From the NCBI RefSeq assembly GCF_963678975.1, contig NC_089272.1:25423471-25487470 (forward strand): a stretch of 64,000 bases of DNA. The letters run 5' to 3'. The DNA comes from Dysidea avara. Its lineage: Eukaryota > Porifera > Demospongiae > Dictyoceratida > Dysideidae. Both the position numbers and the translations under genes were made by a program. Position 1 is the first letter of the stretch. Every line of letters begins with the position of its first letter. Below the pieces are notes generated by a model. The model saw only the letters and a list, made by a program, of their open reading frames with translations, had not been told where the DNA came from and did no database searches. Below, piece by piece: positions 33,996-44,800 of the stretch.

Positions 33996-34481
33996 TCTAA
34001 TCCAAAACAGCTAAGCTGTAAAAAAGAGTGCGGCCCTCAAAAAGGTTATAGTGAAAAAAGATGTGAAATCCAAGGTGGCAGCAAAGAAATGGCTATGATG
34101 GTAGGTTAATTGTAAAAATTTTAATAATGACAATTCAGGTGAATTTTGGTGCAACTTGGTCTTGGCACAAAATTCACCTGAATTGTTGTTATTAAAATTT
34201 TTACCATTAACCTACCTTCACAGCCATTTCTTGGCCGCCACCTTGGATTTCACATATTTTTTCACAATAGCTTTTATGAGGGCTGCACTCTTTTTTTACA
34301 GCTTGGCTGTTTTGGATTAATTTCACTTCTTTTTGTATTTGTATACCCCAAAGAGTCTATGGCTGGCTTTGGGGCTATTTAACACTACCTATTTTTCTTT
34401 ACTACAGGAAGAAGAAAAGATGAAGCAGATGTTAAATACTTTAAATATTTCTGATGTTATCAGTAAATGTACAAATTATAT
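33996..34481. repeat. Complete foldback plus inverted S right end
   Basis: 33996-34320 is foldback copy 3 (TCTAATCCAAAACAGCTAAG to GGCTGTTTTGGATTAA). It is followed by the constant S right end in reverse orientation (TTTCACTTCTTTTTGTATTT, CTTTACTACAGGAAGAAGAA, AGTAAATGTACAAATTATA) and then directly by the left end of S copy 4. Confidence 0.75.
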
Positions 34482-36460
34482 ATCAAGACACACGATAGTG
34501 TATCGTGCGGCCCAAGAAGCTGGCGCGTAACACCCGTGAGTATATTGACAGGAAGAAAGAAAATGCAATTTTCGCACCTCCGTAGCTCTGTGCTTCCTTG
34601 ATGAAACAAAAAGATAGTTGCTGTCGACATGTCCTCCAACGTCAGCACTCCACATTCCAAATTTGAGCGAAATCGCTTCACACATTCCCGAGATATGCGA
34701 CTTCAAAAATTGGCTTAGTTTCTTCGTTTTTTTTCTTCTTCTTATTTTTCTTCTTCTTGTCGCACACTTACAAAAACTGCTATAAAACGTGAACGCCATA
34801 TCCAATTGCCTTGAAATTTTGCACACAGAAGGGGGGTATAAAGGCGCATCTCGGTACAACTTTGGTTGGAATACGATAAACAGGCAAAGAGTTATGGGCT
34901 ATTATTCACGAAAAATAACACCAATATGTTGTCACGCCTACAGGGTAAACCACGTATGGGAAGAAGCTGAAAATCGGTGGGTGAATAGGATAACTATTGG
35001 ACCTCAAACCTTTTGTGGTTTGAAAGAAATCGAGCTAAAAACCAGGAAGATACAACAAAAAAACCAACAGTGTGTAACAATTATGCAATCAAGATTAGCT
35101 AATAAAAAAACGACTGCTTGCCACGTCTACCAGATAAACCGCTTGGGGTAATGCTTTAAAAATCGTTGTACAGATGGAGTAATCATCTTAGAAAGGCTCT
35201 TCAATGGTGTAGAAGAATCAAACTTAAAGCCATGGAGTTATAACACAAAATCCAACTTGGTGCAGCAAGTGCGAGATCGAGATACTCTAATAGAGCAGTC
35301 ATCCTAATAGAGCAGTCACCCTGAAGAGAATTTAAGAGATCAGCTAGAAACAAGTAATCTGTATACAGATCAGCTATAAACAAGTCGCCTTGTAGAGAGA
35401 TCAGCTACAAACAATTCACCCTGTAAAGAGATCAGCTAGAAGAAGTAACCTTGTAGGGAGTTCATGCAACTATGGAAAGAGATAGTTTAGCTAGAAGAAA
35501 TCGCCTTGTAGAGTTCAGCTACAAACAAATCTCCCTGTAGAGAGATCAGTTAGAAGAAGTTTCCTTGTAGAGAGTTCAACTTCAAACAAATCACTCTGTA
35601 GAAAGATCAGCTAGAAGAAGTCACCTTGTAGAGAGTTCAGTTACAAAGAAACCACCATATAGAGAACTCAGCTACAAACTAGTGACCTTGTAGAGACATC
35701 AGTTAGAAGAAGTTACCTTGTAGAGAGTTCAGCTACAAAGACACCATTCTGTAAAGAGCTCAGCTGCAAACAAATCGCCTGTACAGAATTCAGCTACAAA
35801 CAAATCTCCATGTAGAGAGATCAACTAGAAGAAATTACCTTGCAGAGAGTTCAGCTACAAAGAAGCCACCATGTAGAGAGTTCAGCTGCAAAGAAATCAC
35901 CCTGTATAAAATTCAGCCACAAACAAATTGCCCTATAGAAAGATCAGTTAGAAGAAGTTACCTTGTAGAGAGTTTAGCTACAAAGAAACCATTCTGTAAA
36001 GAGCTCAGATCACCTGTACAGAATTCAGCTACAAACAAATCACCCTGTAGAGAGATCAGCTAGAAGAAGTTACCTTGTACATCGTTCAGCTGCAAACAAT
36101 TCACCTGTAGAGAGAGCATCTAGAAGAAGTCACCTTATAGAGCGTTCAGTTACAAAGAAACCACCATGGAGATTTCTGTAATCAATATATGTATTATATA
36201 TATATAATTTGTACATTTACTGATAAAATATTTAAAGTACATCTACTTCATCTTTTCTTTTCCTGTGGTAAAGAAAAAAAGATAGGTTAAAAAAGTCCCA
36301 AAGCTGGCCATAGGCCGGCTTTGGGGTATACAAATACAAAAAGAAATGAAATCTAATCCAAAACAGCCAAGCTGTAAAAAAAGAGTGCGGCCGTCAAAAA
36401 GGCTATGGTGAAAAAAGATGTGAATGTGAAATCCAAGGTCGTGGCCAAGAAATGGCTGTG
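34482..36460 (+). mobile_element. Satellite-bearing element, family S, copy 4
   Basis: Starts ATCAAGACACACGATAGTG; core to about 35300, satellite about 35310-36170, right end about 36180-36350, one foldback arm 36351-36460. The core is very close to that of copy 3 (both share AGGAAGATA, CAATCAAGATTAGCTAATAA and ATCGAGATACTCTAATAGAG), so these two form a subfamily. No coding frame. Confidence 0.75.
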
Positions 36461-36469
36461 TATATATAT

Positions 36470-36712
36470 ATGTACCACTCTGCGTGGGCAGTTCAAAGGC
36501 ACCGCCAGTGCCATAATTTGTATATTGCACTGCTGCAGACCGCAGCGAGTGCATTATAACTTATAACGCACTGGTTGCGGTTTTTTAGACCACAACGACT
36601 GCATTATAAGTTATAATGCACCGACCGCAGTGCAATATACAGATATTGCACTGGCTGCGGTTTTGTGCAGCATAGCACAAGTGCCGGTGGCGAAGACCAC
36701 TACGACACCTCA
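36470..36712. repeat. Foldback with GCATTATAA stem
   Basis: Outer arms GGCACCGCCAGTGCCATAAT / AGCACAAGTGCCGGTGGCG and inner arms GTGCATTATAACTTATAAC / GTTATAATGCAC pair, with TATATTGCACTG / CAGTGCAATATA between. It abuts the cut-off foldback arm of S copy 4. Confidence 0.7.
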
Positions 36713-38125
36713 CCTAATAGGTAGAAAGACACTTCACAGATCACTCGAATTCTTTTATAGCCTGACATGTAAAGGTCGATTGTGGGCCATAATGTCACCA
36801 ATACGTATAATGTTTACAAGCAGCCAATGGCGATCGAAAAATCCAACACGGGTGGCCACAACTCTAGTCTACATATATATATAAACGTACTTATACACCT
36901 TACTAGTCTGGTGCCATCTTAGCCCAGATTAAACTGTAGCCCACTTCGACAATGACTCAATAAAACAAATATATTCTAAATAATACTAACCTTTACGTTC
37001 GATTGTGGTAACCAGTTTTGTCATGCCACCTGATTCGAGTTTAGCCAGTGTGAATAGTAAGAATTAGACTAGCATCGTTTAGTGGTTAGGTTTTGTTTAC
37101 TTAAAACGTCTATTTAGCTACTTTTTTGCTCGAGAGAATCACTATGGCGATTGGTCTGGCGCTTAGTCTATATGGCGATTGAGTGATCACGCTGGCATGC
37201 TGAGCACTACATGATGAGAGTCGAACAGCGAATGCAGGTTAGTGATATAACCCATAGTGTACTAGCTTTCAATATCTCAGGTGGCAGCGGTACTGCAGGG
37301 GGAACGTCATCGCAACGTCCGGCTTGGTTAGCCACAATGAATGTTAGAAACCTGGCCTTTATAATAAGTGTTACAGCTGTCTTGTGAGACTCTCCCCACC
37401 TATTAGGTGAGTGGTGCATAACGGTTATGCAACGTGCACTCGTGCTCTGCCTGTATGGGCGCACTTGCCTTCGCCTCAGGCTCGTGCGTTTATATCAGGC
37501 AGGGCGCTCGTGGCCGTTGTATAACTATATAATATATGTAACACTTTCACACCTCAAATCAAAGGAACTACCTAGTAGGCTACATTTTGTATGTAGCCCA
37601 AATGTAGCAGGGCTACAACTAGGCTGTTTTGACAGCTAGACTATTTTAACATATAAGGAAGATCAGGGGTGAATGTGGTAATTACAACTATTATGCAATA
37701 TTTTGAAGTTGTATTTAAAGCCTTAAAGTCATTAAATCAATCAGTTTAAAGCTTTTGAAGTTACTTCATGTATTTGAGAGTACTTTTGATGTACTTGAAA
37801 GTGCTTTTGATGTGGTTTGGTATAGTTTCAAAATAGTTTCACCTATAGCACTAGCACTTACTATGTAAGGTTATCAAAATGTGTAAGAAACCTATATCAC
37901 CAAGAGATAGTTTTATTGTGGGATTCAGTTTGTCTCAATTGAGAGCCACAGTAGACTCAATTGTAAGCCACATGAAACCCACAATGTAAAGTGCATTTGT
38001 CTATATAGGTTTTATATAGTTTTTAAAAGAAAGAAAGCTTAATACAAATAGGCAGATCAAAGGAAATTCCTTGATCTTCCCAGATCAAAGGTATTATTTC
38101 TTTGATCTACCGCAAAGTGTTATAT
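36713..38125. other. No gene recognised
   Basis: Contains the TCGATTGTGGG motif at about 36777 and a close variant near 36999, relating it to the 13.9-16.8 kb repeats, and a diverged TATATCAGGCAGGGC hairpin relative near 37495. From 37650 to 38125 the sequence looks single-copy. No supported gene. Confidence 0.4.
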
Positions 38126-38327
38126 ATTAGCTGTAACACGGGGCATTCAGGCTTTGCCTGATATGTATGCCCTCTGCCCTCGGGCATACATATCAGACAA
38201 AGCTCTCATGGCATATCAAACCAGGCAAAGCCCTCAGGGCATATCAAACAAATTGCCCTGTAGAGAGATCAGTGAGAAGAAGTTCCCGCATACATATCAG
38301 GCAAAGCCCGAATGCCCCGTGTTACAA
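38126..38327. repeat. Hairpin element H, copy 3, with captured satellite piece
   Basis: TGTAACACGGGGCATTCAGG plus CTTTGCCTGATATGTATGCC pairs with GGCATACATATCAGGCAAAG-like sequence and CGAATGCCCCGTGTTACA. The interior holds one and a half monomers of the S satellite (AATTGCCCTGTAGAGAGATC, AGTGAGAAGAAGTT) at about 38250-38284. Confidence 0.75.
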
Positions 38328-38341
38328 TATATAATACATAT

Positions 38342-38516
38342 ATTTATTACAGAATTCTCTACATGGTGGTTTCTTTGTAACCGAACTCTCTTCAAGGTGA
38401 CTTCTTCTAGCTGAACTATCTCTTTCTGTAGTTGAACTCCTTACAATGTAACTTCTTCTAACTGATCTCTCTACAGGGTGAATTGTTTGTAGCTGAACTC
38501 TCTACAGGGTGATAGT
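38342..38516 (-). repeat. Short inverted island of S satellite
   Basis: Five to six monomers in reverse orientation (GGTGACTTCTTCTAGCTGAA, GGTGAATTGTTTGTAGCTGA). No other part of S is present. Confidence 0.8.
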
Positions 38517-39285
38517 AATAGAATTAGGCAGCCACTAATAGGTGAAGATGTAATAATTCTACGGTGAATCGCAAGACTACGGATTTGTGGCTTACTCCAG
38601 GTAATTCCACTTTGTTACAATCACTTTCTATCACAGTATCGCTGTGACAATCCTTTTAGAAAGGGCATTTTGGCATCTCTTTCTTAGTAAAGTTATTCAT
38701 ACGAAGCCACAAAGCTGTTTGTGGTTATTTGTAGGTTTCTTGGTAGTGGCCACCTTAATTACTGAATTGCAATGAAACCTTACACTGATTATTCGACTAA
38801 TTTCATTAGAACTGAATGAATATTTGAATACAGTAAACCACTATTCGTTTGAGCTTTAATAATTTCTTACTGGTCCCTACCAGGGTATTTGATAAGGCAA
38901 TATGGCACTCCATTGGCCCAATGTGAGCACAAATGGCCTACACATCTCATGCCTTCTGCTCCATTTTTATCAACACAAGTTCAGTTTTGTGACTGATTTA
39001 CTCCAAACTTAAAGTAACTGGCCCAGTGGTATACCACTGGTGGAGCAATCAATGTCTGAAATGGGCCAGTTTGGCCGAGAGTCCAAGTACTTACTTATGA
39101 TGCAATTTACACACATAAACTTTAGTTGAGCTCCTTCTCCCCTGTTCTGAAGAATCGATAAATATCAGTTAATATCAGTATATCATATATATGAATAGGT
39201 AAATAATCGCTATCGTAAATGTGAAAAAATGCATATCAGTGCAAAATTACAGTTGGCTATGTAATAAGCTACTCAAAGCATTACC
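38517..39285. other. No gene recognised
   Basis: Single-copy looking sequence with a small inverted motif GGCCCAGTGGTATACCACTG near 39020. No coding frame. Confidence 0.4.
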
Positions 39286-39289
39286 TTGT

Positions 39290-39830
39290 AAAGGTAATTA
39301 CAAGTCACCCTGCAGAGGGTTCAGCTAAGTTACAAGTCATGTTGTAAAGAGTTCAGCTACATTACAAGTTGCCCTGCAGGTATATAGAGAGTGCAGCTAT
39401 GTTACAAGTTATACTTTGGAGGGTTCAGCTATGTTACTAGTTACTGTGTAGACAGTCCAGTTACAATTTAAGTTACCTTGTAGGAAGTTCTACTCTAAAT
39501 CAAAAGTCACCCATGTAGAGTTCAACTACAATACAAACCATCCTATAAAACCTTTAGAGGGTTTAGCTACAAACAAATCCCCCTTTTAGAGGATTTAATT
39601 ATGTTCAGTCAAATTACAAATATCTGTGTAGACTGTTCAACTATAGTTTACAAGTTACTTGGTAGAAGCCTCAGCTTGGTTACAAGTCACATTGTAGAGA
39701 GTTTAACTATGTTACAAGTCATCCTGTAGAGAATTCAGCTTCAATACAAGCCAACCTGTAAAGTTCAGTAACATTACAAGTCACCATGTAGAGTTCAAAC
39801 TACAAAGAAACCATCCCGTTAGGTATATAG
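39290..39830 (+). repeat. Degenerate satellite related to S
   Basis: Irregular units of about 35 bp with AGAGTTCAGCTA and GTTACAAGTCACCCTG; the TTACAAGT insertion distinguishes them from the monomers inside S copies. It looks like an old or ancestral form. Confidence 0.65.
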
Positions 39831-40043
39831 TTTGCAAATCAATACACAACAAAGAGACACATGTAGTTCTTCTATTCTCTCTTCCCCCTGTAGGAAAGAA
39901 AAAGACAAACAAAAAGAAAGCCTCAAAGCTGGTCTACAGAAACGTATGGAACTGCAAAGAGTTTATTTATTTTTAATACTTTCCAGACCTCCATTTTGGA
40001 GTACATACGCACAGATACATACAAAAGAAGTATACATACAAGT

Positions 40044-40260
40044 CTATAGCTGGGTTGATACATAATAGTCCACAATCTTTTTCTTAAAGATATCTGTATT
40101 TATTGCTTTAATTGTCGTAGCTGGGAGAGTGTTCCATAATTTGATAGTGGCAGGAAAAATAAGTGTAAATATACATTTATGTGAGCTGGCACCTATCTGA
40201 ATCTCTGAGAACGTCCTCTTGTGCATGTAGTTGATGGTGTAGGAAGGTGGTGGTTGCGGA
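40044..40260 (-). pseudogene. LINE reverse transcriptase extreme C-terminus
   Basis: The minus-strand translation has IFPATIKLWNTLPATTIKA, the F-P-x-T-I-x-x-W-N-x-L-P signature near the end of CR1/Jockey-type LINE ORF2 proteins. Only about 60 codons remain. Confidence 0.6.
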
Positions 40261-40574
40261 TAGAGAATTCATTACGCAAAATTAAAAAAACAACAACAAC
40301 AACATAATACACTTGGACATTCTTGTCTACATTCCAAAGACATCCAGCCAAGTGCTTTCAACATCCCTGTAACACTAGATGTAATGCCATAATCACTAGT
40401 CAAAAACCTTGCAGCTCTACGCTGCACTGATTCAATCAGATTAACTTAGTTATATCTATACCAAAACAGCTGAATTGTAAAGTATTCAGCCTTCCGAAAA
40501 ACCATGCCGAAAAAGATGCAAAATCTATACAAGAATGGCTGTGATGGCAGGTCAATAGCAAGGTTTTTACAAGT

Positions 40575-41400
40575 ACACAGAAATATATGGAGTTTTCAAC
40601 TAGTGTAGGGACTATAGCACATCGATAAAAAGTACTGAAAAAAGCTGGAGTAGTGCACGATATTAAATCACAGTAAAACAATAAGATGTGTCATATCCCT
40701 ACTGTGCATCTCCATTATGGTATCTTGAGCACAGTAGGGATATAACACTTCTTATTGTTTTACTGTGATTTAATATCATGCACTACTCCAGCTTGTTTCA
40801 GTACTTTTTATCAATGTGCTATGGTCCCTACTCTAGTTGAAAATTTCAAATTTTTTCTGTGTATATACTTGTATTGTTAACTTTTTTTATGACTGGTGAA
40901 CCCATGCATCTGAAATGGCACCACACACCCCAATTATCATCTGAAAAGTGAAGTGTCCATTATGCTTCATTGTCAGCCATGTTCAACCAGTTACACAGCA
41001 GTTCGAATCAAGAACTGTTTGAAAAGCACCTCTGCAATCAACGCATACTGAAAGAAAGAAATGGTGCTGCACATCCCAGTTGTATCAATTATCGTCTGAA
41101 AGTGAAGTATCAATTACGCTTCGCTGTCGGCTATGTTTAACCCGATACACAGCAGTACGAAACAAGAACTGTTCGAAGAGCACCTCTACTATCAAAATAG
41201 CTACTATGACAAATACGGACGATTTCCATTACGAAGGGAAGCCATCATGTGCTATCGCCACATCGACACTTTTTGCTGTCAGCAAAGATGAAAGGGACAC
41301 AAAGGAGGACACTAGTAAGTCCATGAAGAATACATTGTATGTTCTGCGGTATGCCAAAAGGCACCTGTTGTGCTGAATCAATGTCGAACAGTGAAAAAAA
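40575..41400 (-). mobile_element. Composite repeat P-L-L-Q, inverted copy
   Basis: From left: foldback P copy 2 (40575-40870), two direct units with LINE 3'-end like sequence (40915-41055 and 41060-41210; TTACACAGCAGTTCGAATCA, CAAGAACTGTTTGAAAAGC), then repeat Q in reverse (41215-41400). Read in reverse, the order is the same as at 59768-61455. Confidence 0.7.
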
Positions 41401-41572
41401 TCAAGCCCGTAGCCTTACACTGCGTTCACATTAGCACGGTAGCACGGTTCAGTTCGACTCGGTTCGGTACGGCCCGGTATTGCCTCTGTTCACACTATGC
41501 AGTCTCGCTCGCTAAGTCATCTGGTTTCCATAAGCGCACAATTAAATATTAATTAATTTACTTACTAAAACT

Positions 41573-42116
41573 GGATAAGTGCTAAGACTATGCAATTTGT
41601 ATCATTCTATCCGTGATGTAATAAGGAACAAAACAGTACCTAGGGTTTTACCCTTTGGTGAGCATAAGGACAAAACTTGCCGTGAATACAATCTGTCACA
41701 AAACGTGAAAACAACCTATTACATACCTTCAAAAAACGGATGATAACTTCTTCACAGTGTGTTCTATGGAGTTCTGATCAGGACCATTGGATTCTCCATT
41801 CAATGCTGAATCATGCCATATAACACTCATGTGAGTCAAACATTTTTATAAATGGCTACTGATGTGATGCATGTGAAGCAACAGAAAATATAGTTGCCGT
41901 TCTTCATGGAATCATAACAAGTGAGTGATTGTTGTTACAACAACTATTGATACTTGTCTAAGTAGCTCAATGAATAAACTTTCCATTGATATTAGGTTTT
42001 CAGTTAATATCATTAGACAAGCTTGTCTGTGCTGCCTGTTTAGAAGCAAGCATGCGTTGCTTATAATATTTTGTGCGTTTTACGTGCTTTTAAAAAATGG
42101 CCAATGGCTTTAAGGG
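41573..42116. repeat. 5'-truncated copy of the TTAA-type MITE
   Basis: Collinear with about 10600-11176 (TATGCAATTTGTATCATTCT, CACAGTGTGTTCTATGGAGT, GGACCATTGGATTCTCCATT) and ends GGCTTTAAGGG then TTAA at 42117-42120. About 110 bp of the left end are missing. Confidence 0.75.
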
Positions 42117-42815
42117 TTAATAGCACAGTCAAAAAATGGCAATTCCATGACCACTCTTCGACTAACATGTTTTGATGACTAATTTCACTTCTTGGGGTTA
42201 TTTATTGAAAATTTAGCTCTCAGGTTTCTCCCAAAAGTCCTGGCATTTTTGCTGTGGCGCAAAATTTAAAATTGCTGTTCGCTCAACCTAAAATTGGGGT
42301 ATGCTGCATACAATAGTGCACAAAGACACACTTTAAGATAAATAAACCTCAAAAATTCCAATCCTGGCATCAGTTTCATGCTATGACCTTTATTAGACCA
42401 AATAATCAATAATAGTTTCAATTAGAAGAGCGAAAAATGTGTAAAATCGAGGTAAAATGCTTCAGTATATACATGTAGAAACTTGTGTAAGGATGAAACT
42501 TGTACATTTGATGAGGTAGCAGTATGAGCATGATCATGCAGGAATGTTGAGATTTAGTGAAAATACAAATTTTTGAGCCACTATTCAGTCAGTTTAAGTT
42601 GTCAATTTGGGTAAGTCACCTTTTATAAAACAAGAATTTGCAGTACTAACTGCTATACTCCTAGCCCTCTGATTGATCAAATTTAGTGGCAAAAAAAACA
42701 CCAAAATGCATATTTTTTGCAGCGGCATCAAGAAAAGGTATGTGGACTAAATGGTTATTTTGGTATTATAGTTAAGCCCATTTTGGCCATAAACATGTAG
42801 ATTATAACAAGACTG

Positions 42816-43538
42816 ATGGAGACAGCTGAAGTACCATGCACGCTTCAGTGTGGTGAGCCTTGTAATCCAGACACGGATGCCATTGGTTCCATTGAGAGGT
42901 GGGAGAGTATCAGGCAAAAGACTCTCCTCTGGAAAGGTCTTGACAAGTTTGGAAGTGTTCATGAATACATAGATTGGGTGAAAGGTCCAGTTGGACACTA
43001 TTCATGATTCCTGCAGATTGACACTTAGCAATACCAAGAAGCTATAACAGGCCCAAAAAGAGAGACAGAAGAAACGTGAAGTGGATGAATACCAGTCTCA
43101 GTCTTCATCCATAACTGAGGTTAGTTCCCAAGACAGCTACCAAGAGGCTGCAATCAAGTTTATGGCTGATTTATGACAAAAAAACAAAACAAATGTGTTT
43201 GGTGTTGAAAACCAGAATAAGCAAAGCATCCAGAGTCAAGGCTTTTGTTGATTTCATAATATCATCACTGTGCATGGGCTGCTTTCAAGAGCCACACAGT
43301 GGCCCTTGAAGATCACAAAAAGCGTGACAAAATCAACTGTCTGATTGATGCTGCAGCCGATCAGCCCTATGCTCTTGAAATCAGGTATCATCACAAATGC
43401 TGGCTAAAGTATGTTTGGAAATTCCAGAAAATGAGTGAAGATGATAAGCTTCTGCAAATGCAGAACATCACTTATCGTGAGGTTCAGACTATGATTTTTG
43501 ACCACACAAAAACATGGTTTGAACCTCACGATAAGTGA
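42816..43538 (+). pseudogene. Zinc-module N-terminal gene fragment, left palindrome arm
   Basis: The plus-strand translation starts METAEVPCTLQCGEPCNPDT, continues LLWKGLDKFGSVHEYIDWVK, breaks at a stop next to HDSCRLTLSNTKKL in another frame, and later reads LEIRYHHKCWLKYV and YREVQTMIF. CGEPC with HDSC, and YHHKC, are paired cysteine/histidine modules seen at the start of large repetitive proteins in marine invertebrates; the pseudogene at 0.4-4.4 kb could be the remaining part of such a protein. The fragment stops at the palindrome centre. Confidence 0.6.
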
Positions 43539-44191
43539 TGTTCTGCATTTGTAGAAGCTTATCATCTTCACTCATTTTCTGGAATTTCCGAACATACTTT
43601 AGCCAGCATTTGTGATGATACCTGATTTCAAGAGCATAGGGCTGATCGGCTGCAGAATCAATCAGACAGTTGATTTTGTCACGCTTTTTCTGATCTTCAA
43701 GGGCCACTGTGTGGCTCTTGAAAGCAGCCCATGCATGGTGAGGATATTATGAAATTAACAAAAGCCTTGACTTTGGATGCTTTGCTTATTCTGGTTTTCA
43801 ACACCAAACACATTTGTTTTTTTTTTTGTCATAAATCAGCCATAAACTTGATTGCAGCCTCTTGGTAGCTGTCTTGGGAACTAACCTCAGTTATGGATGA
43901 AAATTGAGACTGGTATTCATCCACCTCACGTTTCTTCTGTCTCTCCTTTGGGCCTGTTATAGCTTCTTGGTATTGCTAAGTGTCAATCTGCAGGAATCAT
44001 GAATAGTGTCCAACTGGACCTTTCACCCAATCTATACATTCATGAACACTTCCAAACTTGTCAAGATCTTTCCAGAGGAGAGTCTTTTGCCTGATACTCT
44101 CCCCCTTCTCAATGGAACCAATGGCATCCGTGTCTGGATTACAAGGCTCACCACACTGAAGCATGCATGGTACTTCAGCTGTCTCCATCAC
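43489..44191 (-). pseudogene. Zinc-module N-terminal gene fragment, right palindrome arm
   Basis: Mirror copy of the previous fragment with few differences (CTLQC becomes CMLQC; WKGLDK becomes WKDLDK). It has the same break just before HDSC, so the damage pre-dates the palindrome or the arms have been homogenised. Confidence 0.6.
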
Positions 44192-44464
44192 TCTTGTTAT
44201 AATCTACATGTTTATGGCCAAAATGGACTTAACTATAATACCAAAATAACCATTTAGTCCACATACCTTTCCTTGATGCAGCTGCAAAAAACTATATGCC
44301 TTTTGGTGTTTCTTAGCCACTAAATTTGATCAATCAGAGGGCTAGGAGTATAGCAGTTAGTACTGCAAATTCTTGTATTATAAAAGGTGACTTACTTAAA
44401 TTGATGACTTAAACTGACTGAACTACGGTGTGTGCCAAAATAAAGTTCACACAATGTAAAAGTA

Positions 44465-44800
44465 ATCTAATCAAAAACAGCCAAGCTGTAAAAAAAGGTG
44501 CGGCCCCCATAAAGGCCATGGTGAAAAAAGATGTGAAAAAAGATGTGAAATCCAAGATGGCGGCCAAGAAATGGCTGTGATGGTAGGTTAATGGTTACAT
44601 TTTAATAACAACAATTCAGGTGAATTTGGTGCCAAGACCAAGCGGCACAAAATTCACCTGAATTTCCGTTATTAAAATGTAACCATTAACCTACCATCAC
44701 AGCCATTTCTTGGCCGCTATCTTGGATTTCACATCTTTTTTCACCATGGCCTTTATGGAAGCCGCACCTTTTTTTACAGCTTGGCTGTTTTTGATTAGAT
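44465..44800. repeat. Complete 330 bp foldback, copy 4
   Basis: ATCTAATCAAAAACAGCC to GGCTGTTTTTGATTAGAT, with CGACAATTCA replaced by CAACAATTCA on one arm. It is continuous with the inverted right end of S copy 5. Confidence 0.85.

Noticed and set aside
36630-36884. 84-codon frame
   Set aside because: It starts inside a foldback stem and ends in TATATA; no coding support.
42125-42140. TTAA at 42117-42120 as target duplication of the large palindrome
   Set aside because: The TTAA belongs to the end of the neighbouring MITE, and no TTAA lies at 50287.
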